NCBI GenBank assembly: GCA_018806915.1
Contig: JAGKQI010000030.1
Coordinates: 280,501-344,500, forward strand
Source: Phytophthora colocasiae
Taxonomy: Eukaryota; Oomycota; Peronosporomycetes; Peronosporales; Peronosporaceae
Direction of reading: 5' to 3'
Length of the DNA: 64,000 nucleotides
In this document: positions 19,837-30,850 of the stretch, piece after piece
How positions within the stretch are numbered: the first letter of the stretch is position 1
Layout of the letters: every line of letters starts with the position of its first letter
Made by a program: the position numbers and the translations under genes
The notes under the pieces: model-generated
Told to the model about the DNA's origin: nothing
The model's input: only the letters and a program-made list of their open reading frames with translations
The model's database searches: none

Positions 19837-21775
19837 TCAATCGCATTTTTCCTCTTCTTCATAGTCAAGTGAAGTGTCGTAAAGCATACCGAGGTCATCA
19901 TCATCAGAGAGATCCGAGTTGCTATCGTCAGCAGATCCATCGTTATCAGAAACAATGTCTGAATCACTATCAGAGGCTTCGTTTTCTTCTGTATCGGGTA
20001 AGGTAACTGCCCTTGGAAAACGTAAATTGGACCGCACAGGAGCCGTAGCATCTCCAGTGATAAAACTTCTACGTAGTACCACGTTTTCACGTGCTATTTC
20101 CTCAATTACGTGAACAAATCGATCGAGGTTTGGATGCGGTTTCATTCTTGCGTTCAATTCGCGTTGAAATCGTTCCAGGGGATTGTTGGTTCTATTTACT
20201 ATTTGCCTCTGCACTCCGTGGATGTTCCAGAGATCCGGTGGATACATGTCCACCCAAGTCCTCAAAAAATATCCCCAAAACTGTTTCCACTTCTTTCGAG
20301 AGTATGGTAGATCCTTCGCGTCCAATCTAGACTTGATCTTCGCTTTTACCCACGCAACACCTTGTCCAACAATCTTACCGGGAGGGATAACTGTGAGCAT
20401 ATCCAGAACCCCAAAAGCCATAGTCACACCTACTTCGCCGTCTGGTAGAGCTTACTCCTTCATCTTCCGTCTACACGCCTGTTTAAAATGAAACAAGCAT
20501 CCAATAAGGCGTGTAGACGGATAATGTCCCTGGATGGCGTTGATAAGAGCGGATTCAAAGTCACAAACCACGTCCACAGGTTTAGGCTGCTTTCCCAACG
20601 CGAACTCAATGCACTTAAACATTTTCACGTACAATCCTTCCGTTTTGTTCGTTGCTAGCGTGAAAAATATTGGCAAAAACAAATCGGTCAGCGGATTGTA
20701 CATCATCAGCGTGACGAACTGGTGATACGTTTTCGGAACGCACCGAAAAGTGCCGTCAACAAACAAGTGAACTCCGTCGTAACGAAGTAAGTTGCGTAAT
20801 TCTGGATGTGACCATCCTATCAGCCGTTCGATTCCCGACTTCCCTGCCGTTGCCTTGTTGTCATCATGCCAAGTGTAGTGGAATTGCAGAAATCCAACCA
20901 AATCATTCTTGACTTTAGCTAGTGCTGGGCTTTCCAGTAAAGCAAAAATGTTAGAGCCGTAGGCTGATGCTCTGGCGTTGGAGACACGGTTGAGTACTTG
21001 CTTGTGTGAAAGCCCGCGTACGACACGCGTGGAAGCCGAATAAAACTTTGTGTAGGGTGCAGACCATATCGCCTTAGCCGCCATGTCCTCTTCAATCAAA
21101 CCATCGACGAAAGCCTTCATCTCCTCTGTTACATCGACACAGTCGGATGCGTCATTGGCTTGGATACCAGGCGCGCCACTACGACAAGTATGTGGAACCA
21201 TATTGTCGACATCAAATGACATTGTCTCCGCGTAGAAAACAAGGGATCCGGGACATTTTTTTTGGCGCTCTGTAAAAACTACATCGGTACGTGATTTTGA
21301 CCGATGAGGTGTTTGCGCGTGTGTATTCGTAGCCTTGGTAGTACCGCTTTGTGTCTCCGTCCCGTGCACTTGACTCGCGTTCAGTCCCTCCGGTAGAACT
21401 CCCAACAGCAGTCTGCAAGCTCACAGGAGCCAACGTAGTCGTCCCAAGTCCCTCTGGATCGCGTTCAGGGTCTATGCGAGCTGGTTGGCTGTGTTGCAAT
21501 TGATTGTGTGGGGCTCTGGCTAGTGTTTGGCTGGTCTCCGAGTTAACAGCAACAACTTCAGCTAAATCCACCCCTTCGTCGCGCTCCCGTACAGTTCGAC
21601 GGCTGGTTGGGGAAAACCTTCGCTTAGAACGGTCTCTCCGAGGCCGCGTTGAAGGTCTAGCCATAGTTGGGCCTGAACACTGGTGTTCTAGTTGTCGAAT
21701 AGGCACATGCACACGGAAGATCGATGAGCCTTGAACCCTGGGTGTTTCACTCGCTACAACTCGAAAAGGCGCCAT
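19837..21775 (-). pseudogene. MULE-1 transposase
   Basis: The ATG at 21775 opens a basic N-terminus (RPSTRPRRDRSKRRF). A FLYWCH/WRKY-like Cys-His region (ITYRCSFYRA ... VPHTCRSG) precedes the catalytic core: LFVDGTFRCVP (first Asp), VVCDFESALINAIQG (second Asp), RLIGCLFHFKQACRRKMK, and TNNPLERFQRELN (probable Glu region), followed by a Ser/Asp-rich acidic tail. The frame shifts in an 8-base homopolymer (T run near 21252-21261 on the plus strand) and has one TAA at 20449-20451, which is aligned with coding sequence in MULE-2. Otherwise it is full length. Confidence 0.9.
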
Positions 21776-21813
21776 CTCACAACGTCCATTAAAAACCTAC
21801 AAATAAATAAATA

Positions 21814-21877
21814 ACCGCCGGGAGGAATCGGACCTTCATCACCCCTTTCGGGAGCTTTTCCATTAAGCTACGGTGGT
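21814..21877 (-). tRNA. tRNA-like pseudogene with Pol III boxes
   Basis: On the minus strand the 64 nt segment has an acceptor pairing accaccg/cggcggt (6 of 7), a perfect A box TAGCTTAATGG, a D stem GCTT/AAGC, and a B box GGTCCGATTCC (one mismatch to GGTTCGANTCC) in a T arm with 4 of 5 pairs. About 7 nt are missing from the anticodon arm, so no amino acid can be assigned. It lies just upstream of the MULE-1 transposase. It may be a degraded tRNA or a SINE head. Confidence 0.45.
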
Positions 21878-24251
21878 GGGCTGGAATATTTTAAAAACAA
21901 CAACGTAGAAGTTAGTTAATTGAGCTCAAACTACAAAGTAAACAGGCGCGTACCGTTCATTGTCTGACGGGGAATTAACGGAATACCGCGACAACCCTCT
22001 TAGGACAAAAGTGTCCCCGCTCAATTTGCCCTTTGGCAGTCAATCAGACAATGAGCACGACGCAGGAACGAATGACTGTGTATCTTTGCAGTCGAGTACT
22101 ATCTTTCATTTTAAATTTTCATTGACTTGATGGACATTGACTGGAATGATGGAATAGATAGACTAGAATGATGTATTCTACAAGATAGATCGATATGCTA
22201 GGCAAGAACTTTCTTCTTAAACCATCGGCACGACCAATGCCATTTGGTCATGTGCCAAGCACATGAAGATGTTGACGCCCATGACATCAACACGCTGGTC
22301 ATGGGTTGCTCGTGAACCAACTAGCTTTGTGTCGTCAACGTGGCGTCGCCATCTTCGGTGACATCCGAAGCTGACAATTAATGCTAAAGGACCAGTTAAA
22401 AAGAGGTCGAAAACACATCATAACACTCAGGCTCAAGCGCAGCGACAAGCTCAACAAGCTCAAGCTCAGATGGAGCTGCAAATACAGCAGATTCAGGCTC
22501 AAACGCAGTTGCAACAAGCTGCGGGGGCGTTGGCAATGACGAGTAGTGCATTGGACCAAGCGGCTGTGCAACATGCTCAAGTGATGAACCAAATGGCTAT
22601 GCAACAGAGCATGCCAGAGAGTTTGATGGACCCTACGACGATGACGATGACGTTGAAGTGTGATATAAAAGAGAAGACGAAGAATGGCAAGAAAAATGGA
22701 CCATTGTCGAAGAACCAGAACGAGAGATTCGAAGAAGCGCTCGCTATGCACGCATATGCCACTGGAATGGCGTTTGATGCGATGGAGGAGTCTCATTTGG
22801 CCAGGGCTATTGCTTTATTGCGGTCGAATGTGAAGCTTCCGGATAAAAAAACGACTGGATACGGATCTCATGGTGCGATGCTATGAGAAAAAGCACAAAC
22901 AAGTGTGGGGGTATCTGTCTACAAGTCCTGCTCGCGTGTGTTTAAAGCGAGACGCGTGGTCGAATTTGAACTTGTACCATACGAACAATCCGGAGGAGGA
23001 ATATGTGACGTATATGGCAGTGAACAATGAGAAGAGGTTCTTCTTAGAGTCGGAGAAAGCAGCAGGGGATGAATCCCAGTACAATTCCATCATGATTGCG
23101 CAGGATATCAAGCGGATGATGCAGCCTATTGTCAGTAATGTCAGTGGGGTAGTAACTGGCAGCACGGAGTATCATTCGCGAGCTTGGGATATGCTCAAGG
23201 CTGAATACCCGACCAAGTTCTTCTACGGCTGCATCTGCCACGCTTTACACTTGGCTATTATGGATATTTTCGGACCCGAGAAATCCTTGGAGAACGATCC
23301 GAGACGAATGACGCCGCAGGTTCCGATGGGTTTCCCGTTCCAGGACCTCGTTGAGCTGACCAACAACTGTAACGAGTTGTTGGCATTCAGTAGCTACCAG
23401 TACCCACCAAAGTTCAAGATGTTTGATCCACAGTTGCTGCATACCATGAAAGATTTCGCCAACGCATCACCTACGATGTCTTGGGGAACGCTTGCAGCTC
23501 GTTTCCGCGTGTTGATGCAATCTGAAGACGTTTTACAGTCGATCGTGAGCGATCCAGGATTTATTGGCCCAGAAGTACCGGATAACCAACGCGCGATTCG
23601 ATCCAGTATCAAGGAGTTTGTATTGAGTCTCAACTGGAAAATGACGCTGGAGAAGGCCATCACGATCCTCACACCTATCGAACTGATCCTGTACAAGTTC
23701 CAGGACGACCGGAAGTTTACTTCGAGTCCAAGCACTTGCTGACTGATTTTGACGCAGTCTTTGGCCTAACGACAGTCGAGTTGGAGTATATCAAGAAGGT
23801 GGTGACGGAGAGGTGGCAGTACGTGTTGAGCGAGGCTCACGGCTTGGCTTTCCTATTGGATCCGCGATACATTGGCAAGTTCATGACAAGAGACTACCGC
23901 GAACAGATTGAGGAATTGATTTTCAATTTCCCGGAAACAGACCAAGACATGGGCGTCGATGAGGAAAGGAGGCGAGCAATGACAGCCGAGTACACAGACT
24001 ATGTTGTCTATGCCAAGAACCAGCTGAACAACCGCACGTACAAGTGGGAGATGCTGGAAAAGGACAACCGTTCTCCACTGCAGTTTTGGCAGTCCGAGGC
24101 GGAAGATTGGCCACATTTGAAGTCTCTAGCGCTCACTCTCTTCTCTCTGGCTCCGAGTAGTGTGGCGTCTGAGAAAACGTTGTGTAAGAACACACTGAAG
24201 CAGTCCAGTCGGCGCAACAAGCTCAACTTTGACGACATGCGACGTCTGGCG

Positions 24252-26542
24252 GGTAGACTTTTTTGGGGGTCGTATTTGGGTCGGAACGGGATTTTAGGTC
24301 GGTATAACAAATCGTGTCGTTCGGGTCGGGTCGGGACTTTTGGTCGGGACGAAGATACCTTGAAGCCATGAAAGCTTTAGATACGACAGAATATGCAGGT
24401 CATCTTTCTGGTGTGCTGACAGCTGCAGGTGCAGGAGTGCATGATCCGGTTCGGCTATTCTTAGTGGCGACTCTTAGTGGCAACACATGCAACTCCTGTC
24501 GTACCAAAAGAAAACCACCTTCGCGACTTCCTCAACACCAGATACAACGCCAAGAAAGCCACGTGTCTAGCTAGCTAGGTTAAATGTATCGGCGTTGCCA
24601 AAGCTGAGCTTGCTGGCTCAAGTATTTCGTGTCCATGACCCGTCAATCGAGCTCCTCGCACCAGGAAGTATCATCTTCATCTCGAAAGTCCAAGAAGTCG
24701 AAAGGGGCGTGGGAAGGGAAAACCATGTCTGCACTATAGAGGCTATCGATACACAAAAGGCTGGAGCTCCAAGAAGAAAATCACGCTACGATGCAGTGTG
24801 TACCGCAGAACTGAATGCAAGGCTCGGCTGGACGTGCATCCTACAGACGGAAAGGTTGTTATCAATGAGCATACATGTGCTTCTGTACAGCACGAAACCA
24901 GCGATACTTTGGATGTGACACGAAAAATGAAGGAAATGGTTGATACATTGAGCATCTTGGATCTCATAAAACCTGTGCACGAAATATGGAAAGAGGTGAG
25001 TGATAGCTACTATCCAGATGATGATGTATCTCGCACAGGATTGTCCGAAGAACAGGTAACCAGCCGGGTTTATCGGACTCGTCGTAAGCATTACGGATCA
25101 CATCTCCTCGGTATTATTGAAGTTCCACCGCTTTCAATGGTTGAGGGAAAGAAGTTAAGTTAAGTTTTTTTCAGTTCCACGTTTCTCGTCCAAGTCCAGA
25201 CCCCAAAGACAAGCCTCAAAGAATCGTTGGGTGGGCCCACCCGGAGCTTCGTCAGCTTTTGATGTACCACAGCGTGACCATTTTTGTAGATGGCACCTTT
25301 CGCTGCGTACCTAGAGGGTTCAAGCAATGCTTCGTAGTCATGGTTCACGACCGGGCCTCTGAAATCAACGTACCTGTCTATTTTGTCTTGTGCACTGGTA
25401 AGACCGAAGATATGTACTTTGACATACTTGAACTCATTTACCGAGACACTGGGGAGAAGTTGTCTCCGAGTGAAATCATTTGCGACTTCGAGAAGCAATT
25501 GATCAAAGCTTGTCAGAAACAATTCGAAAACGCGCTGATAATCGGGTGCCTCTTCCATTGGAAGCAAGCACTTCGTCGTCGGATGAAGCAGATCCTACAC
25601 ATACCAGAGGAAGAAATCCAGATATCTATGACTCGAGGTGTTATTGATATGCTGACGATCGTCGATCCGGTGTTGGTTCCTCACAAAGGTATCAAGTGGG
25701 TGAAGAAAGAGATTCGCGCGCGTTGTGCATCTAAGGGAATTGACTACTCTCTTGCAAAATGGACTCATTTTTGGGGCTACTTCAGAGCAACATGGCTAGA
25801 ACGCTACAACATTGAGGAGTGGAACGTGCACGGCTTCGACCGCGACGTAGTGGCGCGAACAAATAATCCTTTAGAGCGATTCCATCGTGAGCTAAACAGC
25901 GCCTTTAGTCCACACCCCAACATAGTCACCTTCGTGGCCACAATCCGACGTATTTCACAGGATTACGTCGCAAAGAACGCCAACGTTGCTGCTGGTCGCA
26001 GAAAGAAAGGTGCGGCAAAGAATTCAAAAAAGCGCAAGAGTAAGAAAAAAGGCAAGAAGAACCGTAAATCTACGAACGAAGAAGCAACACCAGTACCTGA
26101 GGACGAATCGGGGCTTCCGCTGCCGATCGATCTACTTCAGGTTGAAGGACTCTCAGACTCCGAGAGCGAAGATGAAGTTGTTTTGGCTGAAGAAGTTGAC
26201 GAAAACGGTGGTAGTGCCGATAACAGCAGCAGCAGTGGTAGCGACGGAGAGGACGATCGCGGCACCGACAGCGACGGTGATGAAGGTGAAGGTGACGAGC
26301 CCGATTTTTCCTTTGACTATGAGGGCGAGGGGCGTGACGAAGAAACCAGCTAAGCTTCACGAGCTTGCACAATGTAGGTCTTGCATAAGCACTCTATTAG
26401 TGCTATCGGTACCACATTCACGTTAAAAGGAATCGATTTGGAACGAATAGCTTGTTTCGGTCGGGTCGGTAGTTTTGGTCTGGAAAAACACCCGAGCAAA
26501 AGTCCCGACCCGACCCGTATACGACCCCCCAAATAATCTACG
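24252..26542 (+). mobile_element. MULE-2 inserted in the hAT gene
   Basis: The element is flanked by a perfect 8 bp duplication gtctggcg (24244-24251 and 26543-26550). Its ends are inverted: left ggtagacttttttgggggtc, right end complement cgtagattatttggggggtc, continuing into GGGTCGGG-rich subterminal arrays on both sides (24260-24360 and 26450-26530). Length 2291 bp. Removing the element and one duplication copy restores the hAT frame exactly. Confidence 0.95.
24740..26353 (+). pseudogene. MULE-2 transposase
   Basis: The same family as MULE-1. Cys/His N-terminal part (ITLRCSVYRRTECKARLDVH, NEHTCAS), then IVGWAHPELRQLL, VTIFVDGTFRCVP, IICDFEKQLIKACQ, LIIGCLFHWKQALRRRMKQ and TNNPLERFHRELN. 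The tail is Lys-rich (KNSKKRKSKKKGKKNRK, a likely nuclear signal) and then Asp/Glu/Ser-rich. A frameshift lies around 25160-25175 and others in the N-terminal third; the core from 25259 to the stop at 26353 is open. Confidence 0.9.
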
Positions 26543-26682
26543 GTCTGGCGTTCATTTGCATTAACGACTCGCAGTTCACAGGCAATCGCGTCACTGGAGA
26601 AGTGCTCAACAACACATTACCGGATTTTACCATGGGGGACACAGCACTTTCACCCGACGGAATGATGATGTGGATGATCTGA

Positions 26683-26981
26683 GCACAACTCAACGATAAA
26701 GTCCCGTTTATCATAAATGTTTAAGAGGAAGATCTGTCTGTCTGTACAAACCTATGAAGTTGCAGTTGACCAGCACTCATATCCATGATGTTGCAGTTGA
26801 CCATCACTCGTGGACTTGTGCTGTAGCCATTCCCACAGTGGTATTCTACTTGACTTGTCCACCTGGATGGGCTGCGGTAAGTTTCAAGATCTCGGATATG
26901 ATATCCTTAATAGCTACATTGGCTTTTAGCTTTTTACCTGCCTCTCTTCAGTCTCAGTTCGCTATTTGCTTCACAACGCCA
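26683..26981. other. Short intergenic stretch with a 31 bp tandem duplication
   Basis: No gene seen. 26755-26785 and 26786-26816 are two adjacent copies of a 31 bp unit containing gttgcagttgaccancactc. Confidence 0.7.
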
Positions 26982-27443
26982 ATGCTGTCTCCTACTTCGA
27001 ATACAATCGCTTCCCACTACGCATGTGACGGGAAACAAGTGCCAAACGTACTTTGGCGAGTACGCTACACTGGTTAATCCCTCAAGGCACGAGCTAAACC
27101 TTCATTCCGTTCCAAGGAGCAGTTTAAACGTGAGGTGGAGCTACATCTGAATTGGAACAACCGAATTCCGACCCCTTTTGTAGCTCTCTTCGGATCTCGA
27201 GAACTTACTGTCAAATGGGCAAAGAGAAATTTCGAATTGGGCTACGATGACGTCTTCCTACTGAAACTGGACCCTTCGAAGCTCGGCTCGATCTTCCGAG
27301 TAAATAACGACGAGTTCTTGGTGCTACGGAAGATTAACAGACGGAGTATCATTCGAGAAAGCTATCTCACCTCCATTGAAGAACCGATCGATACTGGACG
27401 TGGTAGTGAAGAATCTAGCGAAGACGACGTGTTTCTTCGTTAA
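26982..27443 (+). pseudogene. Broken paralogue of the 27637 gene
   Basis: From the ATG at 26982 the frame gives VPNVLWRVRYTG, then a TAA at 27075-27077 replaces the codons for NQ seen in the intact paralogue, and continues SLKARAKPSFRSKEQFKREV, ELHLNWNNRIPTPFVALFGS, VFLLKLDPSKLGSIFRV and an acidic end. It is collinear with 27637-28188 and lies in direct tandem upstream of it, so the pair arose by local duplication and this copy decayed by a nonsense change and a shortened C-terminal half. Confidence 0.75.
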
Positions 27444-27636
27444 GGTAGTTAAAAATAAGGAGAATATATAAACGGAGTAAAGTTTAATCACTTTTACCCC
27501 GTGGCACGTTAATGGAGCTATCACCTAAAGTCTCTACGTGGATCGTTTTGCTTTGAGAAAGCTTCCAGGCAAATGTTCGTTTGACTGACGTTTAAATCAC
27601 TCACTTCTTCCCGTCATTTCTCTATCTGCGGTGCCA

Positions 27637-28188
27637 ATGGGTCCGTCCAAGATCATCCGCCAGTTCGAATGCAGTAAGAACCAAGTGCCGAATCCGTTGT
27701 TTCGCGTGCGATACAGTGGGAATCAGTCGCTCAAAGCTCGCTGCAAAGCAACGTTTAAGACTGTCAGTGACTTCAAAGCTGCAGTGGAGTTGCATCTCCA
27801 GTGGTGCAGCTGTGAACCAACTCCGTTCGTGTCAATGTTCGCAGATCGCGAACACGCTACGAAATGGGCACAACGTCTGCTAGAACATGGCTACACCGAC
27901 GTTGTTCTACTGGAAATCGACTCATCCAAGCTCAGACCACTGTTCAACATCCGAGAATTGGTCATCCACCAAGAGATTGAAACTTCTGTACCTAAATATC
28001 TGTACGAAGACGAGTACCTGGTGCTTTATGAGATCCCAAAGACCAGTATTATCCGTAAAACGATCGTAAATCGTAGCGAAACTAGCGTTACTTATAGAAG
28101 CAGCGACTCCAGTGAAGAAGAGATCGAGACAGAGTTAAGTCGGTATCTGAAAGCTTTGGACGTGGAATACGAGAGATGTTTGAGGTAA
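27637..28188 (+). CDS. Small conserved-looking protein, possibly DUF7587-like
   Basis: Intact 183-codon frame; ATG 27637 is chosen over the upstream GTG at 27631. The protein reads NPLFRVRYSGNQSLKARCKA, FKAAVELHLQWCSCEPTPFV, SMFADREHATKWAQRLLEHG, VVLLEIDSSKLRPLF and DEYLVLYEIPKTSIIRK, then a Ser/Glu-rich tail. The order (RVRYxG, an ELHLxW helix, PTPFVSxFxDREHA, then an EYLVLxxIP strand) recalls the fungal/oomycete DUF7587 class, which resembles ADP-ribosyltransferase-fold proteins, but I cannot confirm this. It ends only 46 bp before the ELP6 ATG on the same strand. Confidence 0.7.
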   Translation: MGPSKIIRQFECSKNQVPNPLFRVRYSGNQSLKARCKATFKTVSDFKAAVELHLQWCSCEPTPFVSMFADREHATKWAQRLLEHGYTDVVLLEIDSSKLRPLFNIRELVIHQEIETSVPKYLYEDEYLVLYEIPKTSIIRKTIVNRSETSVTYRSSDSSEEEIETELSRYLKALDVEYERCLR

Positions 28189-28969
28189 AATACAATAGAA
28201 ACGTCTTGTCTATGGACTTTCATTTAGTGATCGGATGGCGGAGAGTTTGTATCATTTAGGAGCTTTATTAACGTGGACGCCCACATCCGCTCCTCGAGGG
28301 CAATTGGTGTTACTTCAGGACTGTGTGGAGGCAAATGGAGCCTTCCTAGTGCACCACTTCACGTCGCTCTTCCTGAAAGTTGGCCATCGCGTGTGTTTCG
28401 TGGTGACTGTCAATGCAATTGAGCATTATGCAGCTGTTGGTCGTAAATTGGTAGGAAAAATTACTATTATTTTGAGCTATTTATATTTATTTTTAATTGT
28501 TGGGATGGAAGGGTGTGCATTTCGCAGCTTGTGAGACCAAGAAGCAGCTGAAAGTGGTCAATTGGACCGAAACGGAGACAAAGGAAGCCGATTGGACGAG
28601 GTTGTTTGAAGAACTGCAGAGTTTTACCCAGGAAGAACAAGACGCTGGTGTGTCCATTATTGTGGATGATATTAGCCCGTTTAAGTGGAGGTTTGGAGAT
28701 GTCGCAATGCTGGACTTTGTGCGGTGCTGCAAGACTCTGACGCACGAGAAGAATGTAAGTTTAATTACTGGTTGAAACTGTGGAGAAGTATTGACGCTTT
28801 GTTCGTTTGTAGGGAACTGCTAATGTAGTTTTGCTGGCTCACTCAGACACAGATTTAGCCATCTCAAGGCCTCTGGTAGGGTTGTTTAATTACATTTGGA
28901 CGTTTAGTCACTTATTTGCTGCTTTGTTAAGAGTCCAACACTCGCTGATATGGCGACGGTCGTTCTGAG

Positions 28970-29325
28970 TAGCAGCTTCTGCGCGGTCTCGTTCAGTGCT
29001 TTGGCGTTCTCCGTCAGGTGCTCCAGCGTCTCCTCAAGGCTGCGAGTCGGTGTCCACTTGGTCTCCTAGCGAAGCAGGTAAGAAGTAGTGAAGTGTGTAG
29101 TTCAGGGTAAAACCCAAAGTGGTATTGATAGTTACTTGCTGATATTACTACAGCAAGAGGGGGAAAGCCACAGGCAACAAAACCCCCTTTAGAGCAGAGA
29201 ACGCATCCATCAAGATGGTCTCCACCCTTCTCGTCTCTCCGTGACCAGAGTGACGATTCTTGACACAGGCGAAAGTTCTCCATCGGGTAGAACCCGAGTG
29301 TGGACCCACGGCCCACAAACTCATA
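28970..29325 (-). repeat. Copia-B 3' LTR
   Basis: 356 bp, matching 33071-33426 base for base except one a/t difference near 29265. Followed inward by ctcccccggaac, the complement of a polypurine tract. Confidence 0.93.
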
Positions 29326-30850
29326 CTCCCCCGGAACTAAGCTTCCGTGTCATCACCATGATCAGCACTATGCCGACCTGTAACATCAGCTCGGAGCCGA
29401 ACTCTACCCGGTGATTGCCTTCCGTCAGCTTCGGTAGCGTCTCCGCTCCGATCTTCTGCCAACGTTTGCGCCGCATCACAAAGGCTTCCTTATTCTGGCA
29501 CTTAGCCAGTTTCACGCTTTGACGCTCCTCTGCGCCTTTAACATCGTGTAGACGATCTTTCACGTCCTCATTATTCGGGCGTTCTTTCGCGCCCTTCACA
29601 TCTCTCACACCAAGCTTCTCTCTAAGCTTCTCGAATCGCTGGGGTCCAAGAGCCTTAGTGAAAATATCTGCGACGTTCTCTTCCGTCGAGACATACTCCA
29701 CCATCAACTTCTCCTTGGCCACCAGTTCAGCGATTTTCCGGCTCTTCTTCGCAAAGCGCCTCACTCCATCAAAGTTCCCAGCATCTGATGACACCTTGAT
29801 CGCACTCTGGTCGTCCATCAGCAGGAGTCCAATCTCCTGTTCCAATCTGAGCTCCTTCAGTAGCTTGCGTGCCCACAGCAAGTCCTCCACACACATGCTA
29901 GCAGCTACCAGCTCCGACTTGCAGGTGTCATCCGTTACTGAACTCTGCATCTTGCTTTTGAAGCCGAAACTGTGACCACACAGCTTCAATACGTATCCAG
30001 TAACCGACCTTGACGTGTCGGGACAGTTAGCGTGATCCGCGTCGCTAAACGCACTTATTTGCAGTGCATTGCTCGGCTCAGTGTCACTGTGCATGTAGGT
30101 CAGCCCATAGGTTCTCGTCCCTCGCAGGTACCTCAGCACTCTCTTCGCGGCAGCGAAGTTCTCCTTCGTGTAGCTCCCCGTATGCCTGCTCAGGTTTCGC
30201 ACCGCGTTCGCGATGTCCGGTCGCGTGCAGGTCACAAGGTATTGTAATGCACCTATCAGCTCCTGATATTCCACCTCTTTGTCGTTAATTTTCGTCTCAT
30301 CTCGCTCAAGTGCCATCACCTTCTCATTGTGTTGTTGAGGCGATCTCACCGTCTTTGCATCTGTCATCTGGAATCTCCTCAGCACCTTATCGATATATGC
30401 CGTTTGAGAGAGGCATAGCAACTTCCCCGGTTCATAGCGAACCTCCATTCCGAGCAGATAGTGCACCTTGCCTAAGTCCTTTAGCGCAAACTGCATCTTC
30501 AGCTCGTCCTTCAGCTGGTCGATATCTTCCCGATTTCCAATAATCATTACGTCGTCGACGTACACTGTCACCATCAGCAGTCTTCCGTCGACCCACTTGT
30601 AGTACAAGCCGACGTCAAACGTGCTCCTCTTCAGTTTCTGCGCCTCCAAACGCTTGTGCAAGGTCAGATACCACAGCCGTGCTGCTTGTTTTAGTCCGTA
30701 GATGCCCTTCAGCAACAGGTACACATGGTCCGTTCCGTCACTGAATTCAATCGGCTGCTCCACGTAGATCTCTGCATCGTCAATGTCGCTGTTCAGGAAA
30801 GCCGTCTCGAAGTCCACTTGGTCCAACATACACGAACCCAACAGCACCAC
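29321..30850 (-). pseudogene. pol: Copia-B RT and RNase H
   Basis: RT begins abruptly at VDFETAFLNSDIDDAEIYV and continues KGIYGLKQAARLWY and VTVYVDDVMIIG (YVDD). RNase H has FSDADHANCPDTSRSVTGYV, DTCKSELVAASMCVEDLLW, LLLMDDQSAIKVS and VADIFTKALG. The C-terminus carries an unusual duplicated tail (DVKGAKERP... DVKGAEERQ). The first part of RT (the VKGFxQxxGxDYxETFSPV region) is missing, deleted together with the integrase C-terminus, near 30830-30850. The rest is open to 29321. Confidence 0.9.

Larger units (their letters stand above)
19760..22254 (-). mobile_element. MULE-1, Mutator-like element (tentative ends)
   Basis: Contains a MULE transposase on the minus strand and, upstream of it, a tRNA-like segment. 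Ends are set by an imperfect inverted match: cacatgaccaaat...ttggtcatg at 19760-19783 against its complement at 22231-22254. These ends are short and partly self-palindromic, and the flanking bases give no target duplication, so the ends are uncertain. Confidence 0.55.
22404..26682 (+). pseudogene. hAT transposase, frameshifted and split by MULE-2
   Basis: Coding runs 22404-24251, then resumes at 26551 and stops at 26680-26682. A Gln/Ala-rich N-terminus (first in-frame ATG 22470) leads to a hAT RNase H-fold: LAMHAYATGMAFDAMEESH, CLKRDAWSNLNLYHTN, GCICHALHLAIMDIFG, and the C-terminal dimerisation region LTLFSLAPSSVASEKTL. Frameshifts lie near 22885 (before YEKKHKQVWGYL) and near 23708 (before EVYFESKHLL). 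MULE-2 sits after RRLA, and the reading continues FICINDSQFTGNRV on the far side, so the original C-terminus can be read. No hAT terminal repeats or 8 bp duplication were found, and a BED zinc finger was not seen. Confidence 0.88.
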
